A DNA stretch of 64,000 nt from Adenophora triphylla var. japonica (GCA_022495995.1 JAFEMH010006979.1:5001-69000), one strand, 5' to 3'. Counted from the stretch's first letter, positions 48,201-59,627 are shown. Numbers and translations: made by a program. The notes: generated from the sequence alone by a model not told the origin.

Positions 48201-49522
48201 TAGCCTTTATAGCAGAAATAACATGAATACCAAACAAAGACTTGTCGGCATCAAACACAAAAGAAGGCATATCAGGGATATCAAATAAGACCTTCTTCCT
48301 ACGACAATCAACCATGGCATGGTAACGACTCAACCAATCCATACCAAGTATTACATCAAAATCCCGGATTTGTAACTCTACTAAATCCGCTGGCAACACG
48401 TGCCCACAAATAACCACATCACAACCATTGTACATCACAGAAGAAGTGAGGCACTTTCCCATAGGAGTCGACACCTCAAGCACATAAGGCATAATATCAA
48501 GTAATTTATGCAATGCAAATGCAAAATGAGACGCAACAAACGAATGGGAAGACCCGGGATCTATAAGGACGCGAGCCTTAACTCCTGAGACAGGAATAAT
48601 ACCTCTAATGACAACGTTCGGGTCAACCTCTCCTCTTCCTAAGGCAAATACACGACCTTGAACTTTATCCTTAGGCTTTCCTTCGTTATCTCTTTTAATT
48701 CCCCCTCGTGGTCCACCTTGACCACTACCCGAAGCTTGCCCTCGCAACTTGGGACAGTTTCTTCTAAAGTGACCATCTCCCCCACATTCTAGACATTTCC
48801 CCAATTTGCTCCAGCATCTCTCTTCTGAATGACCCAACTTCTTACAAAATCCACAAACAACCCCAGACTGTCTTGAAGGAGTACGAACCCCTGGAGTCAC
48901 TACACTTCCGCTTCTTGCTACGCCCGGATTTTGAAATCTTGATGGCCCCCTATTCTGACCCGAACTTTGCCCTTGGAACCTTTGCTTGCTTCCACCTCCA
49001 CCTTCCGACTTACCTTTGTGCTCTTCGATGTCATTCTCTATTCTATAAGCTCGGTTCACCGCTGCTTGGAAGTCATTGAAGTCATGCGTCAACAGTTGCT
49101 TACAAAACTCTAACCTCAATCCTTTTACAAATTTGTATACCCGTCTCTCTTCATCAGGCACCAAGTGTAGACAATAACGAGCCAACTCTGTGAATTTGGC
49201 CGAGTACTGAGCTGCTGTCAAAGTCCCTTGCTCCAATCTAAGGAATTCAGCCTCCTTTCGATCTCTAGTCACCATTGGAATGAAGTGGTCCCAAAACTTA
49301 CGCGTGAAATTCTCCTAGGTTCTCGGTGTATGATCTCTATCCCAACTATCTTGAACAATATTCCACCAATGCTCGGCTGCTCCTTCTAACTTAATGACTG
49401 CACATCTAACCTTTTCGTCGTCAGGGCTCTCCATCACCGCAAAGATTTTGTTCATCGATTCTAACCACCTTTCCGCCTTCACCGGATCAGGATCACCATT
49501 GAAACTAGGAGGATTCTGTAGG
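45262..49522 (-). pseudogene. Tekay-like gag-pol polyprotein with one in-frame stop
   Basis: 1337 codons are open from 49275. The frame continues upstream to 49522 with gag capsid sequence (NPPSFNGDPDPVKAERWLES), but a TAG at 49315-49317 interrupts it. Domains from residue 1 of the open part: gag capsid end (1-90), two zinc knuckles ([14 protein letters not shown] and [14 protein letters not shown], about 140-175), and protease ([13 protein letters not shown] near 235). RT follows ([20 protein letters not shown] onward, catalytic FIDDIL near 575), then RNase H ([19 protein letters not shown]) and integrase with HHCC ([14 protein letters not shown]) and core ([34 protein letters not shown]). 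A C-terminal chromodomain-like region follows ([16 protein letters not shown]). Pol is otherwise uninterrupted, so decay is recent. Confidence 0.93.
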
Positions 49523-50357
49523 TGTTAGTGCCCTAGGCCTATAGAGATAGACTTTTATGTAATGTCATCGTTCATTTATATATGAGATTATTTCTTTGAT
49601 TATTATATGTGTTTGCATGTTTAGTTATAATAATCGTGTCCCTAGTACTTATGAAGCATTAGTATGAAGTCTAATGGATAATCATGTGATGATTATATGC
49701 ATGGAGATGCACATTAGATTCATGGGTACTTGTTAGAGAACAAGGTACTGGACTTGACCCATTATGAGATTTATGTCATGGTCAAATGTCATAATTAAAT
49801 CTCATATAGTCATATCATTGATATCCTTTGACCTGAGATTATCATCGTCTTCCGCTCGATGAATATCATGTTTGATATAGTTTAACGTTGTCTTTAACCG
49901 GATGACAATAAGGGCTATCATTGGCATGGTATGATTCTTGTTGGGAAGAATGATAAGTCAAGATGGAAATTGTCCCTCGTAAAGAGAGATGTTTGCTAGG
50001 CCACTCGTAAGTAAGATTGATGTAGTGCATGGCCATGCCCGAATGAATTAATGTGATTAATGTCATTCGATTAATCAATTTACTTGGTAACGAGAAAGCA
50101 TTGAACAATATGAGTTGACGTGGACCATGACTCATGTTCAATATAACATCGTGTGACAATGGGATTGTGATATGTTCTATGTAGGAAAATCGAACTTGAT
50201 ATTATATTATTTGGGTAGGCATGATGGCTTGCTAGAGTCCGCTCATGTCTTATGAGGATCGATGTGATCGAACTCATTGCCAACATAATATAGTCCTATG
50301 GGGTCACACGCATCGAACGAATTGTCAAAAATGAAGAATATGGAGTTTTTGTTCTCA

Positions 50358-50467
50358 GGGGACGACTCGTCCCCAGGCCAGAACCAACTATTCCCCTTAA
50401 AGGGGACGCCAGATTCAGAAGCTGGGTGCCAGGGGACGACTCGTCCCCTGGGGGACGACTCGTCCCC
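50358..50467. repeat. GGGGACGACTCGTCCCC palindromes in the copia-X LTR
   Basis: Three palindromes of 17-19 bp around one central base (50358-50374, 50431-50449, 50451-50467). Between them lies GGGGACGCCAGATTC (50402-50416), shared with the Tekay LTR. Confidence 0.9.
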
Positions 50468-51600
50468 TGGGCACTGGACTGACGCGAAATTGACTTAAAA
50501 CTAGGGTTTTCACGAGGGGAAAAGTTTTATAACGTATAAATACTTACCCCTGGTTGCCTTAGCCGTCATAAGAACGTTTTGGCTTGAGAGAAACACAAAA
50601 AGTGAGAGATTTCAATTGAGAATTGAGAATCAAACACTACCAAATCCATTGTTCTTCATTGATTGAAAGGTGTTTCAATCAATAGGATCTAGCAATCCTC
50701 CTAGAAGAGTTCTAGGGTTCGTTCATCGCGTGGATACACATTGTGAAGTAATTATATATATAGATATACCATGATTATGAAATTGTAATATATGATTAAT
50801 ATGATTAATCTAGATTATGGGATGTCAATTTCATTAATATGATTAATGTGATTAATCTTGGATGTTTGTGAAGTATTACTTGGTATATTGGTTGGACACC
50901 AAAACCTTCCCCACAGGCACTTCGATGAAAGTGTGGGATAAACTTGGAGCACGTGGCCGCATACTAGTAATTACTGATCAAATGTGATATGTGTTGCATC
51001 ATTCCATGTTCATAATTATGCTCATATAGTTTTCATGAATCAACCTTGGGATGTAATTGATAAGCATGAAAAATTGAACCTTCTTTGTAATTTGAGTTTT
51101 TTTATGCCACCCATGTTTAAACACTTGTGAGTACACGGATAGTTTCATGTAGGCTACGCCACAGTGAGGTACATTGATTCTATCTTTGTATGATCAAGAT
51201 GAGCAAACAGTGATTGCTATACGTTTAACATGGTTGAACTCAATTAGGCTATCAAAACAGTTTTGGGCCTAAGGCATAAGATGAGATTGAAACATGTGAC
51301 ATATGATGTCTATAATCTCATAATGATCTAAGAGTCATATATAGATATGATTGATAAATGTTATCTACCTTTTTAATTTAATTTTGAGCAGTCGTGCCAT
51401 AGCCGACTTGAAATTAAATTAAAGTTGGGTCTTAGCCTATTAAATTATATTATACATGTTTGTATAAGAAGGTTATATAATTTAGTGGGAGTATTTGTGA
51501 AATACGTTAATTAATCTCTTAAATGAATTGGTACTTATATGTGTTCATATCTTGTTGCATATCTTTGTAGATCAATGGTCTGTAAATAATAATCAAAACA

Positions 51601-52414
51601 TGTCATCGCGATCAGTCCTTGAGAAGGACAAGTTAGAGGAGAATGGCAATAACTATGTGGATTGGATCCGCAGTTTGGGAATTGTTCTCAAACACGAAAG
51701 GAAGTTGTACATTCTCGATGGACCCGTTCCACCCGAGCCGGCTGCTAATGCAACTAAAGCAAAGGGACCAACATAAGAAGCATATGGATGATTCTATTGA
51801 TGTTGGTTGCGATGCTTGCTACCATGTGTAAGGCTCTTCGAAGGACCTTGTACACATGGAAGCCTATGATTTGGGAAATCATTTGAAGGAAATGTTCCAG
51901 CTGCAAGCACGTACGGAAAGGTTTGACACTATGAAGGCTCTTCATTCATGCAAGATGATTGAAGGACAACCTGTTGGGCCTCATGTGTTGAAGATGAAGG
52001 GTCACCTCGAACACCTTGAGAGGCTTGGGTATCCTATCCAGCTTAGAGCTGGCTACGGATATGATATTGCATTCACTCCCTGAGAGTTATAATCAGTTTG
52101 TTCTGAATTATAACATGAATGGGATGAATAAATCTCTGTCTGAATTGCATGGGATGCTAAAGAATGCGGAGAACAATATTACCAAGAAAACCAATCAAGT
52201 GTTGATGGTGAATAAAGGAAAGGGGTTCAAAAACAAGGGTAAAGCAAAAGTTGCTAAACCGGAGGCAAAGGTTGCCGTTGCTGAGAAGCCTAAACCCAAA
52301 TCCCCAAAGGATGCGGTGTGCTACCATTGCAAGGAAACTGGGCATTGGAGGCGTAACTGCAAGCTTTATCAGGAAGGACTGAAGAAGAAGGGCAATGAGA
52401 TTGCCATGACTTCA
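51601..52414 (+). pseudogene. Copia-X gag, frameshifted
   Basis: Starts MSSRSVLEKDKLEENGNNYV at 51601, with NNYVDWIRSLGIVL in the usual N-terminal gag position. Frame breaks lie near 51775 and 52075. The third part (52082-52414) has SLPESYNQFVLNYNMNG, a lysine-rich linker and the CCHC knuckle CYHCKETGHWRRNC. The frame runs to the GGTAT target duplication of the Athila-like element and resumes in phase at 61121. Confidence 0.82.
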
Positions 52415-52419
52415 GGTAT

Positions 52420-53903
52420 TGATAGGTCTAAAGTCGCACGCCTACAAATTAAATACCAAGACTCTACTCGGCTACAAAAACTGTAGCTAGGACAAGTCCA
52501 GGGTCGATCCACTGAAGAACGGTTATTCGGTTGCACAATTGTCACTTGACAAGATTGGGGGTTTGTTTGATTTTAATTAAATTCCTAAAACAGAAATTAA
52601 GAAAACAGAGTTGTAAAAACAATTAAAGGCAAACACTTCAGATTTGTTTCCGTCCCCGTTTATCAATTCAATATCATTGGCACAATTTCTTTCCCTTCCT
52701 CCCTATTCACTTGATCCGGAATATATTTCAACCCCTATTTCTTTCTTATTAATGGTTATAAGCAGTGACACACTCACCTATTTCCCTAATCAATACCTAA
52801 ACCTAACTGACACAGTCTAGATTCACAATATTGATTGATGAAGCTTTAAGAAATTAAGATCAAGAATTTCACTATTCTTTTGCAAATAGATCAAAACCTA
52901 GTTTTACCCCTTTTTTAATTTACCACGACACGTGCATAAATCTCAAAGATGCTACTTGTGAAAAATCCTAATCTGACACAGACTTAAGATTAAACTAGCA
53001 TTAAATCAATTACAAGGGAAAAGAGGGTGATCAAATCTCAAAACCCTAGAAACGATTTATCAATTAAAACAAGTAAAACTATGAATAGGGATTCAGAAAT
53101 AAAGAAATCAATACCTCAATTGAATTAAACAAACGGTGCAGGATTCAAATCCGAAGCAATGAAATTAGTTCTCCATAAAAGCTATAAAATCTCTCTAGGA
53201 AAAATAAATAATAAAAGTCTACCCTAAAATTACCCTAAAACTGAGATCGAAACAAGTATAAATACTTCCCCCAAATAACACTCCTAAACCAAAAAGAAAA
53301 CCTCCAAAGAAAAAGGAAAAGAAAAGTAATTAAATATAATAATAATAATAACACTATTCCTTCAAATACACGCCGGTTCACAGATCTTCTCAGCCTTGGT
53401 CCATGATTTTCCTTCCTTGGTCAAGTGTTCAATTTGGAAACAATTCACTCTTTCCATCCATACATTGCCTTAGTCAAAACCGTGTCAAGCCTTGATTTAG
53501 GAAACTTGACTTTTTGAATTGCCCAATTTAATACTACTTCTTTGTCCCTTTCCAAATTAAATTGCTTTCCAAAATCCTTTCACACACGTGATATTATATT
53601 TTTCAAATCCTTTGTTTCCACTTTGGTCCTCGAAATTTCGCTTCTTTGTAATTTGATCCTTGAACTTCAGCTTCTCGCAGTTTGATCCCTGCACTTCTGA
53701 TAATAACAACTCAAACTCCATATTAATACTTTTGCAGGGACAATACAAAATCACTCAAAATATTTCACAATTACAACAATTTCTCACAAACTCACCAACT
53801 CATAATTTACTCAAAATTACATCAAACCAATCTAAATTACATCAAAATAATAATAAAATGTCTAGAAAATTAGGAAATAATATATATAAAATCCACGACA
53901 TCA
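52420..53903 (-). repeat. 3' LTR of the Athila-like element
   Basis: 1484 bp; near-identical to 59628-61115. Bordered on its right by the polypurine tract (complement of ATTCCCCCAC, 53906-53915). Confidence 0.95.
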
Positions 53904-54930
53904 AATTCCCCCACGCTTAGACCATTACTCGTCCCTGAGTAATATCCTAACTCCACTCTAAGCACCGGTCAATCAGCGTAGCATGGAAGGAAAATGATCC
54001 CTAATCTCCTCTAAACCACCAATCAAAAACCAACAAACTCAAACAACTCAATCAACGTACTCGGAGAATGGAACTCCGCTCCTTATCACTCCAACAATAA
54101 CAATGGTACCAATGACCTTAGCTCGACCCCAACTCCAAAGATGCAAAAACGGGACATCCAAGCTAAGGCCCACACATCAAAAAGCTAGGGGGAACTAAAC
54201 ATGTCCTAATTTTCCCCCACGCTATCCTCTCATTACTACTCCCTCACAAAATAAAGTCAATGCCCAAGCAAAGACTTACCTCGTGCAAAACACCAACACC
54301 CCTTATATCACCAAAAAGAATTACGAGGGTTTTTCTAACCTAACGCCTCTAAACCAAACCTCCTACACCAAAAATAAATAAACCTACCCTACGCTCCAAT
54401 CCTCCCTTATGTCTCCAACTCCGGTGATGTAAAGGATATGCAATGTTTCACTTTCTCACCTTTTGCCTAGGTGTCGTTTCCGGTTTTCACCTAGCCTCTC
54501 ATTTTTTTTATTTATTATTTTTTTTTTCTTTTCAACACACCCTCTCCTTTTGCCTAAGTGCCCTCTCAGGTTTTCACCTAGCCTCTCATTTTTTTATTTA
54601 TTTTTTTTTTCTTACTATTATTATTATTTTTTTTATTATTATTTTTTTCTTTCAATTTACAACATAAATCAACCTTTCCCCCACGCTTCAATCTCACAAT
54701 GTCCTCAGTGTGAGGAATAGAATCATAATAAAGATCAAAATCATAAGGAGGAAGGAAGATAGTACCATCAATGCCAGCATCGCCAAGAGAACCGAGACTA
54801 ATATCTGTCAATGTCTACAACATATTAGGAAGCTGAAAATCCAACCTTTGATGTGGTTCCTTTCGAAAACTCCCTCATGTACAGAAGTTAGTCACAGGTA
54901 CTCATAATTCCATACCCATTTGATGCACCA
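53904..54930 (-). other. 3' untranslated region of the Athila-like element
   Basis: Polypurine tract at 53906-53915. The rest is rich in C/T on the + strand. Near 54460-54600 the unit GGTTTTCACCTAGCCTCTCA is repeated twice, each copy followed by a T-rich run. No credible ORF. Confidence 0.6.
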
Positions 54931-54931
54931 A

Positions 54932-55270
54932 CTACAACAGCCCTTGGATACAAAGTATTTCCTTGAAGCTTCGTGTTCCTTGCCAAGAGAGTGCCATATC
55001 GTCACCCTTCCTCATGGGTTCATGTTCCCCAGCTCTTGTTTGCTGGCCCAACATACTATCAACCTCATCCACAAAAATAATAGTTGGTGAAACTTTAGCT
55101 GCAAGAGTGAATAAGTCCCGGACATTTTTCTCATCTTCACCACCATTTAGAAGTAATGAAAAACATGGACACATTAATGAAGCTGGCTCCGGCCTCGTGT
55201 GCAATGGCCTTGGCTAATATAGTTTTCCCAGTGCCAAGAGGATGCCTGCCAGCAGGAGTCGACAGAATCC
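54932..55270 (-). pseudogene. Captured AAA ATPase fragment
   Basis: Minus-strand pieces in two or three frames: GTGKTILAKAIAHEAGASFI (Walker A region, about 55187-55250), then GEDEKNVRDLFTLAAKVSPT and IIFVDEVDSMLGQQTRAGEH (Walker B region, about 55020-55130). The order, spacing and wording match plant AAA ATPases of the katanin/spastin/ATAD1-like group. Frameshifts separate the two motifs, and the C-terminal half of the ATPase is missing. It continues without a break into a short unidentified tail (54932-54990). It is in the same sense as the element, which fits capture as cDNA, but whether introns are missing cannot be judged without the parent gene. Confidence 0.8.
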
Positions 55271-55274
55271 TTTG

Positions 55275-55400
55275 CTCGCCAATATCACAGGTGAAGTCAA
55301 TGCAAACAGTTCAGCAACTGTTGCACAAGAGGAACAATCCTGGGCTACTGAAGTAGTATCCACACAATATTTATTATCACCCTTTCTGCAATTGCAGGTT
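55275..55400 (-). other. Captured Cys-containing segment of unknown origin
   Basis: Between kinase and ATPase fragments, in frame with the former: CNCRKGDNKYCVDTTSVAQD, CSSCATVAELFAL. No family recognised. It could be a fourth host fragment. Confidence 0.35.
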
Positions 55401-55860
55401 TCCACCACGGACTCCTTTAATGCCTCTTGTTTGTAAGGAAGCTTATCGCCATTTAGTAAAACTAATTTCAGACTTCCATTAGGTATGAGTTCATAAACAA
55501 GAGACCGAAAATGATCCTTCGAGCAAATACCAAACAATTTGACCAAATTTCGGGGGTGCAAACGATAAGCAACTCGACTTCGGCCAAGAACTCACGGCTG
55601 CCTTGATGGTCTTCTCTTTTAAGAACCTTCACAGCTACTTTTCTTCCATCGTCAAGAATGCCACTATAAAGGAGCCCAAAACCACCTACCACAATTATTT
55701 TTACCGCATCAAAGTTATTAGTTGCTCTTTCAATTTCACCCATGCTAAAAATCTTTGTAGTTCCTGTATAAGACAATATGTTTGAATCAAATGAGAGAGT
55801 TGCGGAAGTTGGCCTGCTTCCCAATGTCATAGATCTCGCTGCCCCGGAAAAGTGTTGCCG
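55400..55860 (-). pseudogene. Captured receptor-like kinase fragment (ALE2-like)
   Basis: Minus-strand reading: TLGSRPTSATLSFDSNILSY, then TKIFSMGEIERATNNFD, a glycine-rich loop relic (VGGFGLLYSG), VAVKVLKRE (ATP-binding lysine) and REFLAEVELL. After a frameshift near 55570 it continues RNLVKLFGICSKDHFRSLVY and ELIPNGSL. This is the juxtamembrane region and N-lobe of a receptor-like kinase closest in style to ALE2. The glycine loop has lost its first glycines and the catalytic lobe is absent. Confidence 0.8.
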
Positions 55861-55960
55861 GACCTGCGATGGATTCAAATTCCCCCATGGCTGCTGCAAA
55901 ATTAGCTAGCTCCCACAAAATGACACCAAAGCTGTATATACTGTAAAGCTCTAATTTCTG
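55861..55960 (-). pseudogene. Captured Raf-like MAP3K fragment (CTR1/EDR1 type)
   Basis: IYSFGVILWELA, then after a one-base shift LQQPWGNLNPSQV (55861-55950, minus strand). Together these correspond to a kinase subdomain IX-X stretch that is nearly invariant in plant Raf-like MAP3Ks such as CTR1 and EDR1. The fragment is short, about 30 codons, and abuts the ALE2-like piece directly. It may begin further upstream (to about 56077), but that part is not recognisable. Confidence 0.7.
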
Positions 55961-56079
55961 TAGCGGCCTGTACACCACCCAGGCGATGATCTTCCCAAAC
56001 AGCAGTGCAGCGGTTGACAGGCTATGCCAAAACATCCCAAAAATAAAGCTTTTAGGGTTTCGAATTTCTTGACCCAAAG

Positions 56080-56910
56080 ATGAAATTAACGGCTGAAACT
56101 CGGTGGGTATGGGGTCGGAATTGATGGAAAGAAGGCGGCTTGCTCAATTCGGGTAGAAGGGTACAATTTCGTGGGTTTTGGGTGGATAGAGAAAGTGTTT
56201 TAATGGGGGGGGATTTTCGGTTATGGAGAGGGTGAAGGGTTGCTAACGGAGGAGGGAGAGGAAAAAAAAACGAAGATGAAGATGAAGATGTGTGGAAGGC
56301 GACGGTTTTAATGGTGGCTGGGTGTCCATGGCGGGGGTGAATAGTGAGGGAGACCGGATGAAGAAGAAAGAGTTGGGGAGAAATAAGGTTTTGAAAGTAA
56401 AAAAAAATACGTTTCCTTTTTTTTTTACTGGGTTTTGTCCGTGGTAACCAGCACGACTCGTGCCTATGGGCACGAGTCGTTCCCCCTTCTCCATTCGTGA
56501 TACGAGGCGTGAAATATTTTTCACTCGTGCAGGTTTTTAGTACGAGTCGTGTAAGTGTTCACGAGTCGTGCTCAGGCCAATTTGTTTTTCACCTCTTTTC
56601 TTTTTTTTCGAAACCTGGGCACTCTTTTTGCTCCTTCTCCACTGATTTTCCTACTTTTTTTTTTTTTTTTTTAAAGGAATAGGCCACAGGACGATTTGCT
56701 CCTTTCTCCGTGCTTTTCCCTGCACAACACCACACACAAAAATACCTTTAGTAGCACCAATTCCAAACAAAATAAAATTAGTAAAAAGAAATAAAACAAA
56801 GATAAAAATAACGAAATTTCCGGGTTGCCTCCCGGTAAGCCGCCCTTCTTTACCGTCTTTAGCTAGACCAAATGCCGGGTAAGCCCCCGACATAGCATAC
56901 TTCAAATAAA
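56080..56910 (-). other. Athila-like element spacer with palindromic motifs
   Basis: Non-coding, between the pol relic and the captured fragments. Four ACGA(C/G)TCGT palindromes lie at 56453-56461, 56472-56480, 56542-56550 and 56561-56569. Poly-T runs at about 56418-56427 and 56655-56672 (+ strand). Confidence 0.6.
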
Positions 56911-57458
56911 CTAAGTTATGGGACGAGAGGCCCCACAAACACGAGACTCATCAATATAAGGGGGATGAAAGTAATCTTTTTGAGTTACCTTTACAAGACG
57001 ATTCGGTTCAATGAAATGCCTCCCCGTTGGAGACCATTTAAGCTTCCCATTTTTCGACTTCACTTTCTTTTTCTCCCTTGGTGGCTCTCCTTTCTTATTT
57101 TTCTCCGGCTTCACTTTTGGAGACTCAACATCATCATTCTCTACCTTTGCCCCATTTTTGATAATTGGCTCACTCAAATCCATGGCACAAACCTTGCGCA
57201 TATTCTTGGGAAGGGTCTTTTCATCAAACACATTAAAACTCACCACTTTCCCATCAAACTCCATGGTTAAAGAGCCTTTTGACACATCAAGCTTAGTTTC
57301 CGAAGTGGACATAAATGGCCTCCCCAATGTATGGGAGCCTCGTAATCCGCCTCCATATCAAGGACATAAAAATCTGCCGGGAAAATCAAGTCACCAACCC
57401 GGACTTCAACATCTCTCACTACCCCCTTGGGGTATGCGTTGGACTTATCCGCCAACTA
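56911..57458 (-). pseudogene. Athila-like protease C-terminal part, pol truncated
   Basis: Follows the stop at 57456-57458. 57267-57455 reads YPKGVVRDVEVRVGDLIFPA and DFYVLDMEADYEAPI. After a frameshift near 57325, 56911-57327 reads GRPFMSTSETKLDVSKGSLT and a Lys/Glu-rich linker, ending RVCGASRPIT. This is the protease C-terminus and the linker normally leading into RT. No RT follows; pol ends here. Confidence 0.78.
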
Positions 57459-59485
57459 TATAACCACTCGAGTATCCTTCAATTTACCCAATTTAAGGTC
57501 TTCAAATAATGCATAGGGCATAACATTAATGGAAGCCCCCAAGTCAAGCATGGCTCTATGTAATTTGCTTCCCCCAAACGAGATAGGAATTATAAACATA
57601 CCAGGGTCACTACATTTCATTGGCATCTTTTTCTGATAGACCGCAGACACATGCTCCACTACTTTTACTTTTTTCTGACTTCTTTCCTTCTGATTTCTTT
57701 TCATAGTGCACAACTCCTTTAAGAACTTTGCATATCTCGGAACGGATTGAAGAAGATCTAGAAACGGAATGTTTACCTCAAGCCTCTTAAATGTGTCAAA
57801 GATAGCCTTGTCAGGCTCCGGCTTCCTGTCCTCCCTAAATGCATACGGAAACGGGGGGACTTGCTCATATATAGGGAATACGGGTGCAGTACTCTTCTCC
57901 TTTTCAGGAGTCTTCGCCTCAGGTGTAACTCTCTTAACCGCTAACTCGGGCTCCTCTTCGACAACTACCTCCTGTTCAGGCTCTATCGGAACCATCTGTC
58001 CATCAACTTTCTTCTTCCGCCTCACATACACTGCGCTAACATTCTGCTTCGGAGGTGGCACAGTCTTTGCTGCCTCTCTAGCTTCTATTTTTACCACCGC
58101 CTCTGCAATCTGACTCATTTGCCTCTCTAAGTTGCTAATGCTCGAATCGGTCCTCTGCTGATACTGCTGAAAACCGTTGGATAAGGTGGTCATACTCTGA
58201 GCCAGCGTACGGAACATATCTTCTGTAGACTGTCCCTGCGGCTGCTGCTGCCCAACAGGTGCTCTATACTGATTAAATTGGTTGCCCTGAAATTGTTGAC
58301 CCTGCTGATACCCCTGCTGATTATTGAACGGCTGCATGAAACCTTGTTGTCCCTGTGGTGGACCATACCTAAGGTTCGGATGAACATTATTCGCAGCGTT
58401 GTAATTGAACTGCTGTGGCCTCTGACCCTGCTGATTGAACCCTATTGCATTGACATCTACCACCTCATCCGTCTGAAGAGTAGGACAAGAATCAGTCGGG
58501 TGAGTCACATCACCACATATACCGCAGGGACGAGGTTGTTGACCCAAAACTAATGTCTTCAATAGACTCTTCACATCCGCCAACTCAGTCTTCAAATCAC
58601 TCGTTGTATCACTCGATCCTGCTGCGCTGACTTGTCTAACGCTAGACCTCCTTCCATGCGTCCTTGTGCTCTTGGCTAGTTCCTCTATCAACTGCTCTGC
58701 ATCCCTGGTAGTTTTGTTCAGAATACTACCTCCACAAGCAGAATCCACCCACCGTTTGTCTTGCACAGTCAATCCCCCATAGAAGTAAACAATAAGCTGC
58801 TCATCATCAAACCCATGATACGGACAACTTCTGCAGAGCTTGTAGAATCGGTTGTGATAGTCATATAGTGATTCATCGGACCGCTGCTCCATATTACTGA
58901 TATCCCTCTTCATGACATTGATCTGATCTGGAGGGAAGAACTCATCAAGGAATACCTCCTTCAACTCCTGCCAAGATGTAATGCTATTGGGTGGCAAGTG
59001 ATAATACCATGTATTCGCGTTATCCTTAAGAGTAAAGGAAAATGCCCTCAGTAATAACTGCTCAAGAGGCAAAGCAGCCGGTCTCATACTCTTGCAAATC
59101 TGCACAAACTGGGCAATGTGTTGATTCGGATTCTCCCCTGGTATCCCATTAAAATGGGGCAACTGGTTCAACAACCCCGGCTTCAATTCAAACGTAACCC
59201 CAGCCGGTAACTCAGGAAATAACACTGCTTGCGGTTGCTCATTCCGGGAGCAATTCTTTGCCTCAATGTCCGAGGTGGGGGGTTATTATTATTACCTCTT
59301 CCATTACCCCCATTGTTCACAACCTCCGGACCATCATCACCCCTGCCGTTATTATTATTCATTTCGTTCCGCTGCAAATTTCTCCTGTACCTAAAATATC
59401 TTTCAATTTCTGGAATAAAGAGACTAGCAAATTGATTAGCAGAACGGGTATGGACCATAAAAGGTTCCACACCACAAGATGACAA
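57456..59485 (-). pseudogene. Athila-like gag and protease N-terminal part
   Basis: Start MSSCGVEPFMVHTRSANQFA at 59485. A one-base frameshift near 59237 joins it to the 589-codon frame 59225-57456. Gag: LNQLPHFNGIPGENPNQHIA, then WQELKEVFLDEFFPPDQINV, FYKLCRSCPYHGFDDEQLIV and YFYGGLTVQDKRWVDSA, the typical Athila-type capsid. A single zinc-knuckle-like CGICGDVTHPTDSC is near residue 245, followed by a Gln-rich stretch (58170-58420). Protease: MLDLGASINVMPYALF near 57530, with the DLG form usual in Athila proteases. TAG at 57456-57458 ends the frame. Young LTRs with a broken gag imply Gag supplied in trans. Confidence 0.88.
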
Positions 59486-59603
59486 AAATAATAATGCTCA
59501 CTAAATAGGAAACAAGGAAAAGAACAAGAAAAAGAAAAGGAGAAAGAAAAAGAAAAAGAAATAGATTAAGAAAAAGAATAAGAGTGCAAACAAATAAACA
59601 CTG

Positions 59604-59622
59604 TTCCCCGGCAACAGCGCCA
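59604..59622 (-). other. Primer binding site (tRNA-Asp) of the Athila-like element
   Basis: TTCCCCGGCAACAGCGCCA on the + strand. Its complement TGGCGCTGTTGCCGGGGAA matches the tRNA-Asp 3' end used by Athila elements with one apparent mismatch. Five bases from the LTR. Confidence 0.85.
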
Positions 59623-59627
59623 AAATT

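Larger units (their letters stand above)
42942..49522 (-). mobile_element. Tekay/Del-like chromovirus (Ty3/gypsy), 5' end cut by a copia insertion
   Basis: Minus-strand element: 3' LTR at 42942-45227, polypurine tract beside it, polyprotein 45262-49522. Its gag N-terminus is interrupted at 49522/49523 by the start of another LTR (TGTTAGTGCC). RT/RNase H/IN order with a C-terminal chromodomain-like segment identifies the chromovirus group, and sequence style fits Tekay/Del. It sits in SIRE-2 (left flank CCCTA). The remaining gag start, 5' LTR and second target duplication are not in the window. Confidence 0.92.
49523..52414 (+). mobile_element. Copia-X: Ty1/copia element, 5' part (LTR, leader, gag)
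   Basis: Starts TGTTAGTGCCCTAGGCC at 49523 inside the Tekay gag. The LTR end cannot be fixed because the second LTR is outside the window and no tRNA-iMet PBS is seen; 49523-51600 therefore covers LTR plus leader. It contains three ACGACTCGT palindromes (50358-50467). Gag starts near 51601 and is interrupted by the Athila-like element at 52420. The reading resumes at 61121 with protease until the duplication junction at 61558. Confidence 0.8.

Noticed and set aside
50860..50920. TTGGTATATTGG as a copia-X primer binding site
   Set aside because: Does not match TGGTATCAGAGC or another tRNA end I can verify, and the LTR end cannot be fixed without the second LTR.
54443..54811. Phe/Ser-rich + strand and Asn/Lys-rich - strand ORFs
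   Set aside because: T-rich low-complexity sequence in the Athila-like 3' region.
54960..56077. Kinase and ATPase fragments as real host genes
   Set aside because: They are short, frameshifted, fused end to end and lie inside an LTR retrotransposon bounded by a perfect target duplication.
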